Below, one piece after another: positions 1 to 8,821 of a stretch of 64,000 nucleotides of DNA. Made by a program: the position numbers and the translations under genes. Under the pieces are notes generated by a model. It did no database searches. It was not told the DNA's origin and was given only the letters and a program-made list of their open reading frames with translations. The stretch spans positions 174,664 through 238,663 of the forward strand of contig NZ_JAAUWV010000002.1 in NCBI RefSeq assembly GCF_014694405.1, read 5' to 3'. The DNA is from Pseudoalteromonas sp. S16_S37 (GTDB taxonomy: Bacteria; Pseudomonadota; Gammaproteobacteria; Enterobacterales; Alteromonadaceae). Position 1 is the first letter of the stretch. Each line of letters begins with the position of its first letter.

Positions 1-1251
1 CAATTAAAGCGTCATCTAAAAAGTCGCTTGGCGCAAGGTACTCAGCAATTAGCCATCTTGCTTCTTGACCTCGATCACTTTAAAGATATTAACGATACAC
101 TCGGCCATTTTTACGGCGACCAGCTACTCACTGAAGTTGCTAACAGATTAAATCAACTCAGTCCTATTTGTAGTTTGGTGTCACGTATTGGTGGCGATGA
201 ATTCGTTTTAGTCACCCATTATTTTGGAGATGACAGCGCGCTGGCTGAACTTGCCGACAAAGTGCTGACTCAGTTACAACCTAAAATCAACATAGGTAAT
301 GAGTCGTTTCACATGAGTGCCAGTATCGGTATAGCCAGAACACCTGATGATGGAACAAGTAGTGAACACTTACTTAAAGCTGCCGATCAAGCGATGTATC
401 AAGCAAAGCAGCAAGGGCGTAGTGGCTATGCTTTTTTCAGTAATGAAATGCGCGAGCAAGCAGAAAGCCGCATGCGCTTACTCAAAGATTTGCGTGTTGC
501 CCAACAAGAGCAACAATTTTGCTTACATTACCAACCGATTGTCGCACTAAAAACACAAAAAGTTGAAAAAGCAGAGGCACTTATACGCTGGCAGCACCCT
601 GAAAAAGGCCTTATTCGTCCAGATGAATTCATTCCCCTTGCAGAAGAAACACAACTGATACACAAAATGGGAGAGTTTATATTTACCAGTGCCTGCGACA
701 CTCTGCGTAAAGTCAAAGACTCAGGTAAGCATTTGCAGTTAAGTATCAATGTGTCTCCTGTACAGTTTACTTCAAAACACTGTTATCTAAGTAAGTGGCA
801 CAAACAGCTGCAAGCCCAAAATCTAAACGCACAGGACATCGTTATTGAAATTACCGAAGGCTTGATGATGAATGCCCAGCCTCGTACGCAAAAACGTTTA
901 ACCGCCCTGACAGCCCAAGGATTTGCACTTGCGTTGGATGACTTTGGAACAGGCTACTCGTCATTAGCCTATTTAAAACAAATGGATACCGACTACATCA
1001 AAATTGACAAACGCTTTGTTGATGGTATTGCCGATAATAAAGATGACTTGGCACTGTGTGAGGCGATGATAATGATGGCCCATCAGCTTGGCCTGCAAGT
1101 AATAGCAGAGGGCATAGAAACACATGAACAACACAAGTTATTACTACAAGCGGGATGTGATTTTGGACAAGGTTACTATTACGCCAAGCCAATGCCACAA
1201 GAAGCTCTGCTAGCATTAGTGGCTGATAATTATAGTGAAAAAGCCACCTAA
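1..1251 (+). CDS. Bifunctional GGDEF/EAL c-di-GMP turnover protein, 5'-truncated by window edge
   Basis: Only the C-terminal part is present: the reading frame is open from base 1, so any N-terminal sensor region lies outside the window. A GGDEF domain comes first, with an intact GGDEF signature at about 190-204 preceded by the usual LDLDHFKDIND substrate segment. An EAL domain follows (EAL at about 574-582, DDFGTGYSS at about 937-963, later AEGIET). Both catalytic signatures look intact, so synthesis and hydrolysis of cyclic di-GMP are each possible; in such tandem proteins one domain is often only regulatory, and this cannot be decided here. A TTG at 28 could be read as a start, but the continuous homologous-looking sequence before it argues that the gene begins upstream. 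A hairpin terminator overlaps the stop codon. Confidence 0.93.
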   Translation, partial: QLKRHLKSRLAQGTQQLAILLLDLDHFKDINDTLGHFYGDQLLTEVANRLNQLSPICSLVSRIGGDEFVLVTHYFGDDSALAELADKVLTQLQPKINIGNESFHMSASIGIARTPDDGTSSEHLLKAADQAMYQAKQQGRSGYAFFSNEMREQAESRMRLLKDLRVAQQEQQFCLHYQPIVALKTQKVEKAEALIRWQHPEKGLIRPDEFIPLAEETQLIHKMGEFIFTSACDTLRKVKDSGKHLQLSINVSPVQFTSKHCYLSKWHKQLQAQNLNAQDIVIEITEGLMMNAQPRTQKRLTALTAQGFALALDDFGTGYSSLAYLKQMDTDYIKIDKRFVDGIADNKDDLALCEAMIMMAHQLGLQVIAEGIETHEQHKLLLQAGCDFGQGYYYAKPMPQEALLALVADNYSEKAT

Positions 1252-1266
1252 TGGTGGCTTTGTTTT
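1241..1266 (+). terminator. Rho-independent terminator of GGDEF/EAL gene
   Basis: An 8-bp perfect stem (AAGCCACC/GGTGGCTT) with a TAAT loop is followed by TGTTTT. It overlaps the stop codon of the preceding gene. Confidence 0.8.
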
Positions 1267-1308
1267 AAAGTCTCAGGGTTGTGCTTACTAATATGTTTGT
1301 GTGCACAA

Positions 1309-2967
1309 TTACTCTTCGATTAGACCCAGTGCTCTCATCATTTTATTCGAGATATCAACATGGTGCTGCATCGTTGAGAACTGTTTAGTAACGCCTTCAG
1401 GACCAAATGCATAGACTGGAACTGGTGCCGCAGTGTGAGTACCTGTACCCCAAACTACGTTTTGTTGCTTAGCAAGTACACGCGCAATTTTTCCGGTGAA
1501 GTCTTCTGTTTCATATACATAGAAATCAGAGAAATCTTCAAACTTCGGCAGCGGATAACCATCGCCGTTTACACCTTCAGTGGCATTAACCTTTTGTGCT
1601 TCTTCATACGAAATCACGTAAGGCGTATATTTCTCAATTGCCGCTTTCCACTGCGCATCCGTTGCACTTGAGTAATCGTAATTACCGTTTACTTCACCAA
1701 GTACATCAAAGAAGGTACCTTCTTGTGCATAAAGAGTATCAAGTAGTGCCAAACCACCAAAGTTAAACTTAGGCTTGTAGTCTTTACCTCTCATACCATC
1801 ACCTGGCAGCGTAACCGCTTCAGGTTTATTATGGCTTGAATAGCTAAAGCCAAAGCTGCCTGTTTCATGGTCAGCAGTAACAACCACAAGTGTATCAGTG
1901 CGGTCTTTAGCCCACTCATGAACCGCTTCAACCGCTTCATCAAACTTTAATAACTCGTTTAGCATCCAACCAGCATCGTTTGCATGACCGGCCCAGTCGA
2001 TTTGGCCCCCTTCAATCATCAAGAAAAAGCCATCTTCATCTTTAGATAAGACCTCAAGTGCTTTAACCGTCATTTCTTTTAGTGAAGGTTGCGTACAGCT
2101 GTTATCTGCTTTACACGCTTTGTAAGCAATACCATCAGCCATACCTGAGTTTGCGAACAAACCTAGTATTTTATTCGACTCATTGCTCGCCAACTGCGCT
2201 TTATCAAACGCAAGTGAGTAACCGTGCTGCTCTTTTGCTTCTACCACTAGGTTACGATCGTCACTACGCTTTGATTTTTTATAAACGCTTTCAGGCGCAC
2301 CTAGGTCTGCCATGATTTTTCTATCAGCTTCATCTGTTTTGATATCTGATGGTACAAATACACGTGCGCCACCTGATAGCAATACATCAACCATGCCGCT
2401 TTCAATCAACTGCTCAGCAATTTCCGGCTCATAAGAGCGGTGCGGTTGATGCGCTGCAAAAGCCGCTGGCGTTGCGTGCGTAATACGTGTGTCAGATACT
2501 AAGCCTGTTGCTTTACCTGCTTTTTTCGCTTTTTCTAAAATGGTTTCAACGATGTTACCTTGGTCGTCCAAACCAATCATTTCAGAGCCAGCGGCTTTAC
2601 CTGTTGCAAGTTGTGTTGCAGAACATGCTGAGTCGGTTACCAAACTACCATTGGCACCATGTGGTGCGTTTAGTGATAATCCTAAGTGTCCACTGTTAGC
2701 TAACTTAGACAGTGCCGTTTGATTGCCACGACCGTTATACGTTGAGTTGGGTGCGCGCGTTGCGTACTCTTCAAGTAGACCTACTTGTTGAGGGCCCATA
2801 CCATCACCGATCATTAAGATCACGTTTTTAACTGAAGTTACTGACTTTGCAGGCACTTCTTTAATCACTTCAACTTCTTTAATGACCTCAACGGTTTTGG
2901 TGTCGTTATCATTACATGCGGTTAATAAAACAGCCGATACAGCGACTGCCAGCAACTTTTTATTCAT
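1309..2967 (-). CDS. Alkaline phosphatase (PhoA superfamily), predicted lipoprotein
   Basis: Predicted 552-aa phosphomonoesterase that releases phosphate from organic esters outside the cytoplasm. The start at 2967 is chosen because AGGAAA lies just upstream and a lipoprotein signal (lipobox LLTAC, Cys18) follows at once; an upstream in-frame codon at 3003 would bury the signal. Visible family motifs are metal-binding GDGMG (Asp55), the phosphorylated-serine site TDSACSAT (Ser113), EGGQIDWAGH and TADHETG. After the lipid Cys there is a short acidic/basic repeat of VEVIKE type, probably a spacer holding the enzyme away from the membrane. The gene is monocistronic between convergent and upstream neighbours. 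A three-repeat PhoB-like site lies upstream, fitting induction by phosphate starvation. Function is confident; the substrate range is not readable. Confidence 0.93.
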   Translation of the reverse strand: MNKKLLAVAVSAVLLTACNDNDTKTVEVIKEVEVIKEVPAKSVTSVKNVILMIGDGMGPQQVGLLEEYATRAPNSTYNGRGNQTALSKLANSGHLGLSLNAPHGANGSLVTDSACSATQLATGKAAGSEMIGLDDQGNIVETILEKAKKAGKATGLVSDTRITHATPAAFAAHQPHRSYEPEIAEQLIESGMVDVLLSGGARVFVPSDIKTDEADRKIMADLGAPESVYKKSKRSDDRNLVVEAKEQHGYSLAFDKAQLASNESNKILGLFANSGMADGIAYKACKADNSCTQPSLKEMTVKALEVLSKDEDGFFLMIEGGQIDWAGHANDAGWMLNELLKFDEAVEAVHEWAKDRTDTLVVVTADHETGSFGFSYSSHNKPEAVTLPGDGMRGKDYKPKFNFGGLALLDTLYAQEGTFFDVLGEVNGNYDYSSATDAQWKAAIEKYTPYVISYEEAQKVNATEGVNGDGYPLPKFEDFSDFYVYETEDFTGKIARVLAKQQNVVWGTGTHTAAPVPVYAFGPEGVTKQFSTMQHHVDISNKMMRALGLIEE

Positions 2968-3029
2968 GGTAAATTTCCTGTAACGTGAGCGCTCAGTTGC
3001 CAAAATCGCAACTGATTAAATTGCGGCAC

Positions 3030-3074
3030 AGTTTAGGGACGGATCATGACTTTTTGATTGCAGAAAAATGACAG
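3030..3074 (-). promoter_or_regulatory. Pho-box-like triple repeat and -10 upstream of alkaline phosphatase
   Basis: Read on the minus strand, CTGTCAT (3074-3068), CTGCAAT (3063-3057) and AAGTCAT (3052-3046) follow each other at exact 11-bp phase, the spacing of PhoB half-sites. A -10-like TAAACT lies at 3035-3030, 10 bp after the last repeat. The first unit matches the PhoB consensus fully; the other two match 5 of 7 positions. Confidence 0.65.
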
Positions 3075-3193
3075 TTTGAGTTCAGACTCTATTCACGTAA
3101 AAACCAGAGAAAAGATATTTATCAAATTATTTCAATAGATTAAATCTATATAGGCTAATAGTTACTATTTCACTTAACGCGATGATAGAAACA

Positions 3194-4396
3194 TTATTTA
3201 GCTTCTTCGTTTCTTTTAAAAAAACGCAATGCAATAGGCCGCGTACTGATCCCATGTAAAAACACACTCAGTAAAATAGTGTAAGCAGCAACGTGAGCTA
3301 TCAGCTCAGTGCCTTCAATATTTGCTTGCAATAACATTAAAGTCAGTATGACAGACGCCAGTCCTTTTGGACCAAACCAGGCTAATGTTAGCTTGCCTTC
3401 AAGGCTGATCTGAGTGGGTATCAAGCTTAATAAAACTGGAATAATACGGATCACACTCACTGCTAAAAGTGCATAAAGCCATTCATATAGGTTGCCACTA
3501 AAGCTCAGAGTTTGACTCACAACCATGCCAAACAGCACCCAGATAAGCAGCGATGCAAAATCAGCAATGTGCTCGCTATCTTCGATTAAGTCTTCTTTAA
3601 AACTGTGCTGATAAAACTTATCAAACAGCAGACCACTCACAAACACCGCAATAAACCCGCTACCGTGTAATGATTCGGTCAGTGAAAAGATAGCGATGAC
3701 AATACCAATAAAAAGAAATGGGCTTGAATTTAAAGCAAATAAATGCCGACGATGCGCCGCTGATATTGCCGCTATTGCAGCACCTGTAAGAATGGCCGCA
3801 ACCAACAATGCAACCCCCACCTCCTTAGCAAACAGTCCGAGCAACCCAAACCAGCTGGATTGTGCTTGGCCATCAACGACCGCAAGTAGAAAAACAAACA
3901 CGGGAATGCAAAGGCCATCATTGAGGCCACTTTCAATATTGATTGCTTCTCGCAGGTTTGCAGGTGCTTTTTTTTGTGTGATAAAACCTTTACATAAATC
4001 CGCATCGGTCGGAGTAATAATAACTGCCAATAACGCCGCATAAAGCCAACTTAATGCCAATAACCAATGAGCAAGCACTGCACCAAGCACCATTGTGATG
4101 GGCAACGCAACCAGCAGCATCAGTAAGGGTAATTGATATGAATGAAACAGTACGCGTAAACGCGTTTTTGCCGCATCTGTGAACAACACTACTGCAAGAG
4201 TAAGCTCTATAATTGGCAACACAATTGCACTGTCTTGAATCTGAAAATGCCAACCGTCTTCAAACCACCAGCCCAACAAAGCACCCAATGATACAAACCA
4301 TATAGGACCCGTCAGCTCTGCACGTTTAATCTGTCGCACACTAATTGAATAGATAAAAATGGCAACGCCTACACAGGCTAATGCGTAGTCAGTCAT
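3194..4396 (-). CDS. CPA1-family cation:proton antiporter
   Basis: 400-aa integral membrane protein with about a dozen hydrophobic helices covering nearly the whole length, as expected for monovalent cation/H+ antiporters of the NhaP type. The typical mid-membrane signatures ITPTDADL and NIESGLNDG are visible; the latter holds the Asn-Asp pair that forms the ion-binding site in CPA1 members. There is no long cytoplasmic tail and no TrkA domain, so it is a short form. The start at 4396 has AAGGGA upstream. A role in Na+/pH homeostasis fits a marine bacterium, but Na+ versus K+ specificity cannot be told. It stands alone, downstream of the rhlE terminator. Confidence 0.87.
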   Translation of the reverse strand: MTDYALACVGVAIFIYSISVRQIKRAELTGPIWFVSLGALLGWWFEDGWHFQIQDSAIVLPIIELTLAVVLFTDAAKTRLRVLFHSYQLPLLMLLVALPITMVLGAVLAHWLLALSWLYAALLAVIITPTDADLCKGFITQKKAPANLREAINIESGLNDGLCIPVFVFLLAVVDGQAQSSWFGLLGLFAKEVGVALLVAAILTGAAIAAISAAHRRHLFALNSSPFLFIGIVIAIFSLTESLHGSGFIAVFVSGLLFDKFYQHSFKEDLIEDSEHIADFASLLIWVLFGMVVSQTLSFSGNLYEWLYALLAVSVIRIIPVLLSLIPTQISLEGKLTLAWFGPKGLASVILTLMLLQANIEGTELIAHVAAYTILLSVFLHGISTRPIALRFFKRNEEAK

Positions 4397-4415
4397 ATTA
4401 TTCCCTTTCAGAGCG

Positions 4416-4439
4416 AAAAAAACCGCTGCCTAGCAACGG
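4416..4439 (-). terminator. Rho-independent terminator of rhlE-like gene
   Basis: On the minus strand a 7-bp stem (CCGTTGC/GCAGCGG, one G-U pair) with a 3-nt loop is followed by seven Ts. It lies between the helicase stop and the antiporter start. Confidence 0.82.
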
Positions 4440-4482
4440 CTTAATCGATATCTCTAGAATGGGGCAAATTGCTCAATAACAC

Positions 4483-4510
4483 AATGCCCAATCAGACATT
4501 ATTGGGCATT
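4483..4510 (-). repeat. Perfect 10-bp inverted repeat spanning the rhlE stop codon
   Basis: AATGCCCAAT and ATTGGGCATT are separated by 8 nt and overlap the last codons and stop of the helicase gene. No T-run follows, and a proper terminator lies about 45 bp further on, so this may be a 3'-end mRNA-protecting stem rather than a terminator. Confidence 0.6.
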
Positions 4511-5878
4511 GGCTGGTTTAGGTTTAAAACGGCGGCGTTTAGGCTTGGCATTGGTTGGATTATCAATGGCCGCCTTTACACGCTGTTGCTTAGCTTTATT
4601 CGCAGCGTTTGGTTTAGCCGTTTTAGCGCTACTATTTTGCTGACGCTTAGCATGATCCACAGCTTGATGCTCTTGATGAACTTTTGGTTTTTTTGGCTTT
4701 TTTGGTTTAATTGGGCGTGTATCTAGTGCCTTTTCTGGTACAGGGTGTTGTGGCTCAAAACCCGGCTCCTGCGCTCTTGGGATTAAGGCCCCGATAAATC
4801 GCTCGATGCCGTACAAGTCATCCGCATCATCAACTGTTGCAAAAGATACAGCAAGCCCTTCACTTCCCGCACGTCCGGTTCTGCCAATACGATGCACATA
4901 ATCTTCATACACATTCGGCAAGTCATAATTGACAACATAAGGCAGCTCGGCGATATCCAGCCCCCTTGCTACAATATCCGTGGCAACCAGCACCGAGATC
5001 TCTCCAGATTTAAATCCGTTAAGTGCTTTTACTCTCGCCGATTGTGATTTATTACCATGAATTGCGGCACCTGAAATTTTATCGCGTTCAAGCTGAGTGA
5101 CTAAGCGATTCGCGCCATGTTTAGTGCGACAAAATACCAAAACTTGTTGCCACTTTTTACTTTGGATCAAGTGACTTAATAATTTGGTCTTTTTAGACTT
5201 ATCAATGCCATAAACAAACTGTGTTACCGTTTTCGATGCGGTATTTTTTGGTGATACCGAGATCTCTAGCGGATCAATGATTAAGCCTTTTGCGAGTGCT
5301 TGAATTTGCTCAGAAAACGTCGCTGAAAACAGTAAGTTTTGACGTTTACTGGGGAGCAATTTAATAATCTTTTTTATATCGTGGATAAAACCCATATCAA
5401 GCATACGATCGGCTTCATCAAGCACTAGGGTTTGTAGTTGATTAAACTTAACCGCATTTTGGCTAAACAAATCAATCAACCTGCCTGGTGTTGCAATTAG
5501 AATATCTACGCCTTTGCGAAGCTGCATCATTTGTGGGTTAATTTTCACACCACCGTATACCACAGCGCTGCGCAGGCGCGTGCCTTGACTATAGGCTTCC
5601 ACGTTTTCGGCGATCTGTAATGCTAACTCTCTGGTTGGCGCAAGTACTAAAGCCAAAGCTTGATTGGCACGAGGTCGCTCATGCTGCAGCAGTTGCTCTA
5701 TGATGGGTAGTGTAAAAGCAGCTGTTTTACCAGTACCCGTTTGGGCGGCTGCCATTACATCTCGGCCACTCAAAACGGCAGGGATCCCTTGCTCTTGAAT
5801 TGGTGTCGGAACGGTGTAGCCTTTTTCATTGATGGTTTTAACAATAGCGGGAGATAACCCCAAATCAGAAAATGTCAT
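4499..5878 (-). CDS. rhlE: DEAD-box ATP-dependent RNA helicase, RhlE type
   Basis: 459-aa cytoplasmic RNA helicase. All core motifs are present in order: Q motif with PTPIQ, Walker [23 protein letters not shown] ([13 protein letters not shown]), SAT (LLFSATF), [10 protein letters not shown] and [10 protein letters not shown]. The tail after about residue 370 is a low-complexity Lys/Pro/Ala-rich basic extension ending KRRRFKPKP, typical of RhlE and used for RNA contact. RhlE proteins remodel RNA in ribosome assembly and decay. The start at 5878 has GAGAG upstream. RhlE is favoured over SrmB or DbpA because of the FSDLGLS opening and the tail, but subfamily assignment by eye is not absolute. 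Confidence 0.9.
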   Translation of the reverse strand: MTFSDLGLSPAIVKTINEKGYTVPTPIQEQGIPAVLSGRDVMAAAQTGTGKTAAFTLPIIEQLLQHERPRANQALALVLAPTRELALQIAENVEAYSQGTRLRSAVVYGGVKINPQMMQLRKGVDILIATPGRLIDLFSQNAVKFNQLQTLVLDEADRMLDMGFIHDIKKIIKLLPSKRQNLLFSATFSEQIQALAKGLIIDPLEISVSPKNTASKTVTQFVYGIDKSKKTKLLSHLIQSKKWQQVLVFCRTKHGANRLVTQLERDKISGAAIHGNKSQSARVKALNGFKSGEISVLVATDIVARGLDIAELPYVVNYDLPNVYEDYVHRIGRTGRAGSEGLAVSFATVDDADDLYGIERFIGALIPRAQEPGFEPQHPVPEKALDTRPIKPKKPKKPKVHQEHQAVDHAKRQQNSSAKTAKPNAANKAKQQRVKAAIDNPTNAKPKRRRFKPKPANAQ

Positions 5879-6189
5879 TTAAACTCTCATGTGTTGGGGC
5901 TTATCATCAACAAAAGATAGGATAACTACAGTGGCATAAGCCCGAGCAAACAATCTTGTTATTATACTCAGCCAACTGCACTCACTTGATGCGCGCTATC
6001 GCTATATACATGCAAGCAAGATTACCAGTATAACAGATAGCAGCTATATCCCCTATCATGTCTTTAATATTGAGTATTATGCTCAAACCTTGACTACTTA
6101 TAACTAAATCACAATTGCTTAACATGTACCTAGGTTATATGCTGGAATTTGCCTTGTGCAAAATTAATACAACTGTAAAGGATATAATC
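5879..6189 (+). other. Divergent intergenic region, rhlE / chitinase
   Basis: 311 bp without a supported gene. It must hold the promoters of the two divergent genes. A TTGACT hexamer occurs near 6091 but no convincing -10 at proper distance was found, and no operator dyad was recognised. AAGGA about 8 bp before 6190 is the ribosome binding site of the chitinase gene. Confidence 0.5.
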
Positions 6190-8736
6190 ATGAAGCTATC
6201 TAAACAAATTATACTGCCTCACGCCTTGTTAGCGCTGGCAACATTACCAATGAGTACTTTGGCATATGACTGCCAAGGGCTATCGAGTTGGTCAAACGCT
6301 TTGGTTTACACCAAAGGGGACTTAGTCACCCAACAAAATACAGCCTTTGAAGCACAGTGGTGGACACTTAATCAACCACCTGCGGACAATTCGGCACCTT
6401 ATTCTGTCTGGAAAAACCTAGGACAATGTGGCGGTAACCAAGCACCCAATGTGGTACTTACCAGCCCTGCAGATGGTGCTGTTTTACCCGCAAATGACAG
6501 CGCTGTTTTTAGTGCCGATGCATCAGACTCTGATGGGCAGGTAACACGAGTTGAATTTTTCTTAGATTCACAGTCTATCGGTATCGCAAGCCAAGTTCCT
6601 TATAAAATAACGTGGCAAACCGTTGCAGGCCAATACAGTGTCAGCGCGGTCGCAACCGATGATAAAGGTGCGACAAAAACCAGTGCTCTTGCGCAACTGA
6701 CTGTACGCGATGGCATGGAAAACTTACCACCTACGGTCGAGTTACTAAGCCCTACAAACAATGCGCAATTTAAAAAAGGTGAAACAGTGCGCATTAGCGC
6801 TGATGCAAAAGACCGTGATGGTGAAATAAAATCTGTCGAGTTTTGGCTCAACAATACCAAACTTGCAACCGACACTGTGTCACCTTATGAATATGATTGG
6901 CTTACAACCGTAGGTAAACATCAACTCAAAGTTATTGCGACCGATGACAAAGCCGCCACTGCTACTGCGCTTGTTACGATTGATGTGACTGAGCCAAGTT
7001 CAGGTGGCTGTGCCAATATTCCTGCATATCAGGGTGGAGGAAATTATAGTGCGGGAGATTTAGTATCTCACAATAATCATAAATATCGATGTGACATTGG
7101 CCCTTGGTGCAGCTCTAGTGCGCTTTGGGCTTATGAACCAGGCGTTGGGCAATACTGGCAAGACGCTTGGACTGATCAAGGTATTTGCGCCATTGCACCA
7201 CAAGTAAGTTTTACATCACCGGCACCAAATAGTACGTTGCTCAAAGGTAATCAATACGAGATAAACGTTCAGGCACAAGACGCCGATGGACAAATATCTC
7301 AGGTTGACCTATACGCCAATGACACATTGCTCGCCAGCCTCACACAAGCACCTTATTCTGTCACTTGGCAAGCACAGCCACTCGGAGCGGTTGCACTTAA
7401 AGCAGTCGCGACAGATAACGAAGGCAACACAGGTAACAGTGCGCAATCAGTTACCGTGACCGATAAACCGCTTGTTGCATCAATCACATCACCAAGTGCT
7501 GGCACTCAGCTTACGTTGGGTAATTCTGTACAAATTAAAGCGCAAGCATCAGCTTTACAAGGACAAGTAACACAAGTTAGCTTTTCTATCGATGGCGTTG
7601 TTATCGCCACTGACACTACAGCGCCTTATACAACAACCTATACGCCTGCAAGCCTTGGTATGAAAACCATCACCGCAACAGCCAAGGATAACCTAGGTAA
7701 TGAAGCGCAAAGTGAGGGAGTAAGCTTAAGGGTGATTGAGAAACCACTTGGCAAAACTCATAAATTGATTGGCTATTGGCATAATTTCGTCAATCCAGCT
7801 GGCTGTCCAATTCCTTTAAATCAAATCTCTGATGCATGGGATATTATTGATATCGCGTTTGCTGATAACGATAGAAACTCCAATGGCACCGTGCACTTCA
7901 ATTTGTTTGAAAAAGACATTCACTCAAGTTGTCCAGCGGTTGACCCAGTACAATTTAAGCAAGATATGAAAAACCTACAGGCGCGCGGTAAAGTTTTTGT
8001 ACTGAGCTTAGGTGGCGCCGAAGGCACTATCACGCTCAATACAGATAATGACGAAGCTAACTTTGTATCGAGCCTGACGGATATCATCAAAGAATGGGGC
8101 TTTGACGGTTTAGATATTGACTTAGAAAGTGGTTCAAACCTTGTACATGGCTCGCAAATTCAAGCCCGTTTACCACGTGCACTCAAGCAAATTGAACAAA
8201 ATATTGGTGGTGACATGGTGCTCACCATGGCCCCTGAACACCCATATGTGCATGGTGGCATGATTGCCTACTCTGGTATTTGGGGTGCGTACATTCCTCT
8301 GATTAATGAGCTTAGAGACACGCTAGATTTACTACATGTGCAACTTTACAACAATGGTGGTTTACCTAATCCATACGAACCCGGCAGCGCACCCGAAGGG
8401 TCAGTGAATATGATGGTTGCCCACGCGAAAATGCTGGTTGAAGGTTTTGACCTTGCTGACGGTTCACGCTTTATGCCGCTACGGGATGATCAGGTTGCGA
8501 TTGGTTTACCATCTGGGCCGAAGTCTGCCAACTCAGGACAAGCACCAATTGGTAACATTACTGCCGCACTCGATTGCTTAGTTAAAGGTACTAACTGCTC
8601 GTCTATCGTGCCAAGCAAACGTTACCCTAATTTTGGCGGGGTGATGACTTGGTCGATTAACTGGGACAAGTACGATGGCTACAACTTCTCAAAACCTGTT
8701 GGAGATAAGCTGACACAACTTAATCAGCAAAAGTAA
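6190..8736 (+). CDS. Secreted multidomain GH18 chitinase
   Basis: 848-aa exported chitinase hydrolysing beta-1,4-GlcNAc polymers. The start at 6190 (with AAGGA) opens a classic signal peptide ending MSTLA-YDC; an earlier in-frame ATG at 6115 would precede it by 25 residues. Order of parts: a CBM5/12-like chitin-binding module (about 25-80), two Ig-like domains (about 85-270), a second CBM5/12-like module with WC and W-rich residues (about 275-335), two further Ig-like domains (about 337-515), then the GH18 barrel (about 520-848). The catalytic signature DGLDIDLE (Asp639 to Glu646) is intact; Glu646 is the expected acid. MAPEHP and the late WSINWD also fit. Monocistronic with its own terminator. 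Binding modules plus spacer domains suggest action on insoluble chitin such as crustacean shell. Confidence 0.93.
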   Translation: MKLSKQIILPHALLALATLPMSTLAYDCQGLSSWSNALVYTKGDLVTQQNTAFEAQWWTLNQPPADNSAPYSVWKNLGQCGGNQAPNVVLTSPADGAVLPANDSAVFSADASDSDGQVTRVEFFLDSQSIGIASQVPYKITWQTVAGQYSVSAVATDDKGATKTSALAQLTVRDGMENLPPTVELLSPTNNAQFKKGETVRISADAKDRDGEIKSVEFWLNNTKLATDTVSPYEYDWLTTVGKHQLKVIATDDKAATATALVTIDVTEPSSGGCANIPAYQGGGNYSAGDLVSHNNHKYRCDIGPWCSSSALWAYEPGVGQYWQDAWTDQGICAIAPQVSFTSPAPNSTLLKGNQYEINVQAQDADGQISQVDLYANDTLLASLTQAPYSVTWQAQPLGAVALKAVATDNEGNTGNSAQSVTVTDKPLVASITSPSAGTQLTLGNSVQIKAQASALQGQVTQVSFSIDGVVIATDTTAPYTTTYTPASLGMKTITATAKDNLGNEAQSEGVSLRVIEKPLGKTHKLIGYWHNFVNPAGCPIPLNQISDAWDIIDIAFADNDRNSNGTVHFNLFEKDIHSSCPAVDPVQFKQDMKNLQARGKVFVLSLGGAEGTITLNTDNDEANFVSSLTDIIKEWGFDGLDIDLESGSNLVHGSQIQARLPRALKQIEQNIGGDMVLTMAPEHPYVHGGMIAYSGIWGAYIPLINELRDTLDLLHVQLYNNGGLPNPYEPGSAPEGSVNMMVAHAKMLVEGFDLADGSRFMPLRDDQVAIGLPSGPKSANSGQAPIGNITAALDCLVKGTNCSSIVPSKRYPNFGGVMTWSINWDKYDGYNFSKPVGDKLTQLNQQK

Positions 8737-8749
8737 CTTCGCACTATGT

Positions 8750-8784
8750 ATGGCTTGGCATATTTGCCAAGCCATTTCTTGTTT
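8750..8784 (+). terminator. Rho-independent terminator of chitinase gene
   Basis: Perfect 11-bp stem ATGGCTTGGCA/TGCCAAGCCAT with a TATT loop, followed by TTCTTGTTTT. Confidence 0.85.
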
Positions 8785-8821
8785 TATATGTTTCACCACT
8801 CAAATTATGAATGGTATACGC

